Assembly (NCBI GenBank): GCA_002428045.1
Contig: DIZZ01000177.1
Span: 859 to 27,028, forward strand
Direction: 5' to 3'
Source: Verrucomicrobia bacterium UBA6015
Lineage (GTDB): Bacteria > Verrucomicrobiota > Kiritimatiellia > UBA8416
DNA: 26,170 bases
The notes beneath the pieces are model-generated. The model made no database searches. It saw only the letters and a program-made list of their open reading frames with translations, and was not told the DNA's origin. The position numbers and the translations under genes are program-made. This document shows, in pieces, positions 22,363 through 26,170 of the stretch. Positions within the stretch are counted from its first letter, which is position 1. Every line of letters begins with the position of its first letter.

Positions 22363-25041
22363 CTACAGATACATCGGGTTGACTTTATCGGGGTTGATAT
22401 TGAGCGCCACACGCGCCTTCAGGGCGGTTTCAGCCGCGACCTTCCCGTCGCGAACCAGCGCGGTTAAGGCGGCCAGTGTCACATGGCGGGCATCCACCTC
22501 GAAAAAGTTGCGCAGTGCAGGCCGTCCGTCGCTGCGCCCGAACCCGTCGGTTCCCAGCGATACCAGGCGCCCCGGAATCCAACGCGAGACGCTCTCGCAC
22601 AAGGCCTTGACATAATCACTGGCCGCAACGACGGGGGTCTTGCTGTCACCGAGGCAGGTGGTCACATACGGCTGTCGCTCCGGCTGCTCAGGATGCAGCA
22701 TGTTCCACCGCTCGACCTCCTGCGCATCTTTGTAAAGCTCCTTGTAGCTGGTCACCGAGAAAATGTCGGAGGCGATGCCGTAGTCCGAGGCCAGCAGGTT
22801 CGCGGCCTTGATGACTTCGTTCAGGATCGTGCCGCTGCCCAGCAGGCGGATGCGAGGGGCATCGGTGGTTGCCGATTCCACGGACATCAGCCGGTACATA
22901 CCCTTCAAAATTCCCTCGCGGGCGGTTTCGGGCATGACGGGATGCGCATAGTTCTCGTTCATCACGGTGACGTAGTAGAAGATGTCCTCCCCGTCGGCAT
23001 ACATCCGCTTCATGCCGTCCTCGAGGATAACGGCCAGCTCGTACGCATAGGTCGGGTCATACGCCATCAGGTTCGGCACGGTTAGCGCGATCAGGTGGCT
23101 GTTGCCGTCCTGGTGCTGCAGGCCTTCGCCAGCAAGCGTGGTGCGCCCCGAGGTTGCGCCAAGCAGGAATCCCTTGCAGCGGCTGTCGGCGGCCGCCCAG
23201 ATCAGGTCGGCCACGCGCTGGAATCCGAACATGGAGTAGAAGATGAAGAACGGGATCGTGTTGATACCGTGGTTGGAATAGGCGGTACCCGCGGCGATGA
23301 AGGAACTCAGCGACCCCGCCTCGGTAATGCCCTCCTCCAGGATCTGGCCGTCGGTGGCTTCCTTGTAGTAGAGCAGGTTGTCAGCATCGACCGGTTCGTA
23401 AAGCTGGCCGGGATGCGAATAGATCCCGCATTGCCGGAACAACGCCTCCATGCCGAAGGTGCGCGCCTCGTCGGGGACGATCGGCACCACCAGGCGGCCC
23501 ACCGTCTCATCCTTCAGCAGTTTGGTCAGCATCCGCACAAACGCCATGGTCGTGGAGATCTCTCGCCCCTCCGTACCGGCCAGGAATTCGGCGAAGAAAG
23601 CCTGCCCCGGTGTCGGCAGCGGTGTTGTCATGCCATGGCGCTGCGGGTTGAAGCCGCCCAGCGCAGCGCGGCGGGCCAGCAGATAGGCCTTCTCCGGACC
23701 GTCCGCCGGGAGTTCGTAGAACGGCAACTGGTTGACCTGCTCATCCGAGATCGGAATGTGGAAACGAGAACGGAAGGCCAGCAGTTCCTTTTCCTTGAGT
23801 TTTTTCTGCTGGTGCGTGATGTTCAGCCCCTCGCCGCCGTCGCCCATGCCGTAGCCCTTGACCGTTTTGGCCAGGATCACGGTCGGCACGCCCGTGGTCT
23901 CTACCGCCGCCTTGTACGCGGCATACACCTTGGCCGGATCATGCCCGCCGCGCAGCATCCCCTTGAGCTGCTCGTCGGACAGGTGCTGTACCATCGCCAG
24001 TAGGCGCGGGTCGACACCGAAAAAGTCCTTGCGGAAGAAGGCACCATCCTCGACAATATATTTCTGGTACTGGCCGTCTACCACCTCGTTCATGCGCTGC
24101 GCCAGCAAGCCATATGTGTCGCGTGCCAGCAGCGCATCCCATTCACTGCCCCAGATGACCTTGATGACATTCCAGCCGACCCCGCGGAAGTTGGCCTCCA
24201 GCTCCTGGATCATCTTGCCATTGCCACGCACCGGGCCATCCAGCCGCTGCAGGTTGCAGTTGATCACGAAGATCAGGTTGTCGAGCTTCTCGCGCGCCGC
24301 CAGGGCGATGGCACCCAGCGTCTCGGGTTCGTCGCATTCGCCATCCCCGAGGAAGGCCCAGATCTTCTGGTCCGTCGGCTCCTTCAGCTTGCGATCCTGC
24401 AGGTACTTGATGAAGCGGGCATGGTAGATGGACATGATCGGCCCGAGGCCCATGGAGACGGTGGGGAACTTCCAGAAGGTCGGCATCAGCCAGGGGTGCG
24501 GGTACGAGGACAGCCCCGGACTGTCGTGCAACTCGTGCCGGAAATTGTTGATCTGCGCCGTTGGCAGGCGCCCCTCCAGAAAGGCCCGTGCATAGATGCC
24601 GGGCGAGACATGCCCTTGGAAGTAGATCAGGTCGCCCTTGTGATCGGGACCGTTGCCCCGGAAGAAGTGATTGAAGCCAACCTCGTAAAGCGTGGCCGAG
24701 GAGGCATAACTGGCGATATGACCGCCAATGCCCTCTTCCGAGCGGTTCGCCTTGACCACCATCGCCATCGCGTTCCAGCGGATGATGCTGCCGATGCGGT
24801 ATTCCATCTCCAGGTCGCCCGGATAGGGCGGCTGCGCGGTCGGTGGGATGGTGTTGATATACGGGGTATTGGCCGTGAAGGGCAAGCGGACCCCGCGCAA
24901 CTGGGCAAACCCTGAGAGCTGCTGGAACAACTCGCACATCCGTTCCGTCCCGGCCCGTTCCAGGACTTCATCCAAGGATTGAATCCACTCCTGCGTCTCG
25001 ATGGCGGACGCATCCTGCGGCAACGTAATGATTTCTTCCAT
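22363..25041 (-). CDS. aceE: Pyruvate dehydrogenase E1, homodimeric type
   Basis: This thiamine-diphosphate enzyme decarboxylates pyruvate and reductively acetylates the E2 lipoyl arm. At 892 residues it matches the homodimeric AceE of E. coli (887). The thiamine-diphosphate motif runs from GDG (232-234) to NCN (261-263), in a block strongly similar to E. coli AceE (DEPETLGAIALAAREKLDN). The His-rich active-site region (GGHIASYASSATLYEVGFNH) is intact. The ribosome binding site GGAAGGAA lies somewhat far (about 12 bases) from ATG. It forms an operon with aceF and is flanked by polysaccharide genes. Confidence 0.97.
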   Translation of the reverse strand: MEEIITLPQDASAIETQEWIQSLDEVLERAGTERMCELFQQLSGFAQLRGVRLPFTANTPYINTIPPTAQPPYPGDLEMEYRIGSIIRWNAMAMVVKANRSEEGIGGHIASYASSATLYEVGFNHFFRGNGPDHKGDLIYFQGHVSPGIYARAFLEGRLPTAQINNFRHELHDSPGLSSYPHPWLMPTFWKFPTVSMGLGPIMSIYHARFIKYLQDRKLKEPTDQKIWAFLGDGECDEPETLGAIALAAREKLDNLIFVINCNLQRLDGPVRGNGKMIQELEANFRGVGWNVIKVIWGSEWDALLARDTYGLLAQRMNEVVDGQYQKYIVEDGAFFRKDFFGVDPRLLAMVQHLSDEQLKGMLRGGHDPAKVYAAYKAAVETTGVPTVILAKTVKGYGMGDGGEGLNITHQQKKLKEKELLAFRSRFHIPISDEQVNQLPFYELPADGPEKAYLLARRAALGGFNPQRHGMTTPLPTPGQAFFAEFLAGTEGREISTTMAFVRMLTKLLKDETVGRLVVPIVPDEARTFGMEALFRQCGIYSHPGQLYEPVDADNLLYYKEATDGQILEEGITEAGSLSSFIAAGTAYSNHGINTIPFFIFYSMFGFQRVADLIWAAADSRCKGFLLGATSGRTTLAGEGLQHQDGNSHLIALTVPNLMAYDPTYAYELAVILEDGMKRMYADGEDIFYYVTVMNENYAHPVMPETAREGILKGMYRLMSVESATTDAPRIRLLGSGTILNEVIKAANLLASDYGIASDIFSVTSYKELYKDAQEVERWNMLHPEQPERQPYVTTCLGDSKTPVVAASDYVKALCESVSRWIPGRLVSLGTDGFGRSDGRPALRNFFEVDARHVTLAALTALVRDGKVAAETALKARVALNINPDKVNPMYL

Positions 25042-25082
25042 GCAGCTAACTATTCCTTCCGTTCACCATGCCGTTCAAAACG

Positions 25083-26170
25083 TTAGTCGAGTTTTTTCTT
25101 GTAATACCATTCCGATCCTGCGGATGCGAGCAAACAATTCAACAGACAAAGGATATTGGCAGCCGCCAGGCTACCGGCCACCTGGGGGAGGCTGAGCGGT
25201 AGCGTCAACACCGGCACCATAAAGGCCACGCAGGCAACGAGAAGGGCCAGCGATACCCCCTGGCCGTTGCGCTGCTGCGAAAGCCTGTAGTTGACGACGA
25301 GAGAAACCGGCACCAGCGGAACATACGCCAGCGTCAGCATCCGCAGCAGCGGTGCGACCCGCAACGGATCCGCTCCGGTCAACAGCCGCACCATGCCGGG
25401 CGCAAACCACCCGATCAAGATCAGGGGCAACAGCATACTCGCCCCCATAAGTGCCAGTTCTTTCCAGCGTTTCCCCTGCAGATCGCCGCTGCCACGGCTG
25501 ACAAACCGGGCAAACGCCACCGCCGCGATGGGCATCGGAATAAAAAACACCATGCGCGCCAACATCGCCGCCAACGCATAAACGCCAGCATCGACCGGCA
25601 TGCAGCGCAGTTTAACCAGAACTATATCCATCCCCGAGAGCAGGGCAAAACCGAAAACCGGCAATACATACGAACCGTACTGGCCCGGCGACGGCAGCCT
25701 GGCTTGATCCTTCGCCTCAGATGGCGACGGCAGCATCTTGAACGTCAATATCCCCGCCACGCCCGCCGCGATCCCCGTGCCGCTCACGGCACCGATCAAT
25801 AGGCCGGGCAATCCATGGCCCGCCAGCAGTAATGCGCCCGCCGCCATGAACCGCAGCATGCTGTAAAGCACGTTCAACATCGCCAAGCTGCGATAGCGCT
25901 TCATCCCGGTTAGACTGGCCGTGAACAGTGCATACCCTGCCTGCAGCCATATCAGCAGCGGCACCAGATATACCGGCCATACACGATCCAACCGCAGTGC
26001 CCCCGCTACCGCGTCGCCTGCACCGCCAACGATCAACGTCAGCAGCACCAACGGCCATGTCCACTGTTTCGCCAGACTACCCATCCGTTGCCGAACGACG
26101 CCCCGTTCCCACCCGAGCCCGTCCTCCGACTGCTCGAAAAAGTGCCGTGCGACCCCCCCGAAGCCCCCCG
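25083..26170 (-). CDS. Polysaccharide flippase-like multi-pass membrane protein, 5' end beyond window
   Basis: The visible 362 codons encode a protein dominated by hydrophobic helices, with repeated pairs separated by short basic loops and a C-terminal YYKKKLD. This is the pattern of Wzx/MATE-type lipid-linked oligosaccharide flippases (oligosaccharidyl-lipid/MurJ-like superfamily). An internal ATG exists at 26084, but the frame is open to the window edge and its upstream codons read FGGVARHFFEQSEDGLGWE, so the gene continues outside and its N-terminus is missing. It lies 41 bases upstream of aceE on the same strand. The superfamily call rests on topology and general appearance. Substrate is unknown. 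Confidence 0.75.
   Translation of the reverse strand, partial: GGFGGVARHFFEQSEDGLGWERGVVRQRMGSLAKQWTWPLVLLTLIVGGAGDAVAGALRLDRVWPVYLVPLLIWLQAGYALFTASLTGMKRYRSLAMLNVLYSMLRFMAAGALLLAGHGLPGLLIGAVSGTGIAAGVAGILTFKMLPSPSEAKDQARLPSPGQYGSYVLPVFGFALLSGMDIVLVKLRCMPVDAGVYALAAMLARMVFFIPMPIAAVAFARFVSRGSGDLQGKRWKELALMGASMLLPLILIGWFAPGMVRLLTGADPLRVAPLLRMLTLAYVPLVPVSLVVNYRLSQQRNGQGVSLALLVACVAFMVPVLTLPLSLPQVAGSLAAANILCLLNCLLASAGSEWYYKKKLD

Noticed and set aside
1..26170. CRISPR arrays, tRNA or rRNA genes, transposases, phage genes and attachment sites
   Set aside because: I looked for regularly spaced repeats, cloverleaf-like sequences, rRNA signatures and transposase or integrase proteins and found none.

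Overview
The window is about 26 kb of GC-rich bacterial DNA, densely packed with genes. It carries no rRNA, tRNA, CRISPR array, insertion sequence or phage gene that I can see. The organism is a diderm (Gram-negative-type) bacterium: several products have Sec signal peptides, and one ends in an outer-membrane beta-barrel with a C-terminal Phe. The mix of an NrpR-type (DUF128) regulator, a DUF4080 B12/radical-SAM protein, a homodimeric PDH E1 and an unusual exopolysaccharide operon makes me think of the PVC superphylum (Kiritimatiellota/Verrucomicrobiota-like). That placement is a guess from gene content, not a measured result.

Left part (1-5042), nitrogen and unknowns. NADP-type glutamate dehydrogenase (gdhA, minus strand) is divergent from an NrpR-like 2-oxoglutarate-responsive regulator (plus strand). 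The 484-bp AT-rich gap between them holds a near-perfect palindrome that abuts a plausible gdhA -35 box, a third copy of the half-site, and a short upstream ORF with a strong Shine-Dalgarno sequence. This looks like a self-contained nitrogen-control module. A DUF4080 radical-SAM protein follows the regulator, and then an orphan ORF of unclear status.

Main part (5043-26170), a single minus-strand run of genes read from right to left. It starts with a polysaccharide flippase cut by the window edge, then aceE and aceF (pyruvate dehydrogenase E1 and E2), then UDP-glucose 6-dehydrogenase. Ten tightly spaced genes follow and appear to form a synthase-dependent exopolysaccharide machine: a large periplasmic coiled-coil/TPR protein, an ExeA/XrtA-type AAA ATPase, a secreted TPR protein, a PgaC/BcsA-like GT2 synthase, a small one-pass membrane protein, a membrane-anchored protein with amidotransferase-like and deacetylase-like domains, an AlgI-like MBOAT O-acetyltransferase, a small membrane protein resembling the N-terminus of some SGNH proteins, an SGNH esterase/acetyltransferase, and a giant TPR/deacetylase-like/beta-barrel protein.

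The inferred workflow is as follows. UGDH supplies UDP-glucuronate; the GT2 enzyme polymerises and extrudes a glycan; MBOAT plus SGNH O-acetylate it; TPR and coiled-coil proteins bridge the periplasm; the TPR/barrel protein exports it. The parts list mixes alginate-type logic (sugar-nucleotide dehydrogenase, GT2, TPR, porin, MBOAT, SGNH) with PNAG-type logic (PgaA and PgaB domains fused in one chain). Both deacetylase-like domains have lost the metal-binding His residues, so they may be glycan-binding rather than catalytic. This locus is the best candidate in the window for an undescribed system.
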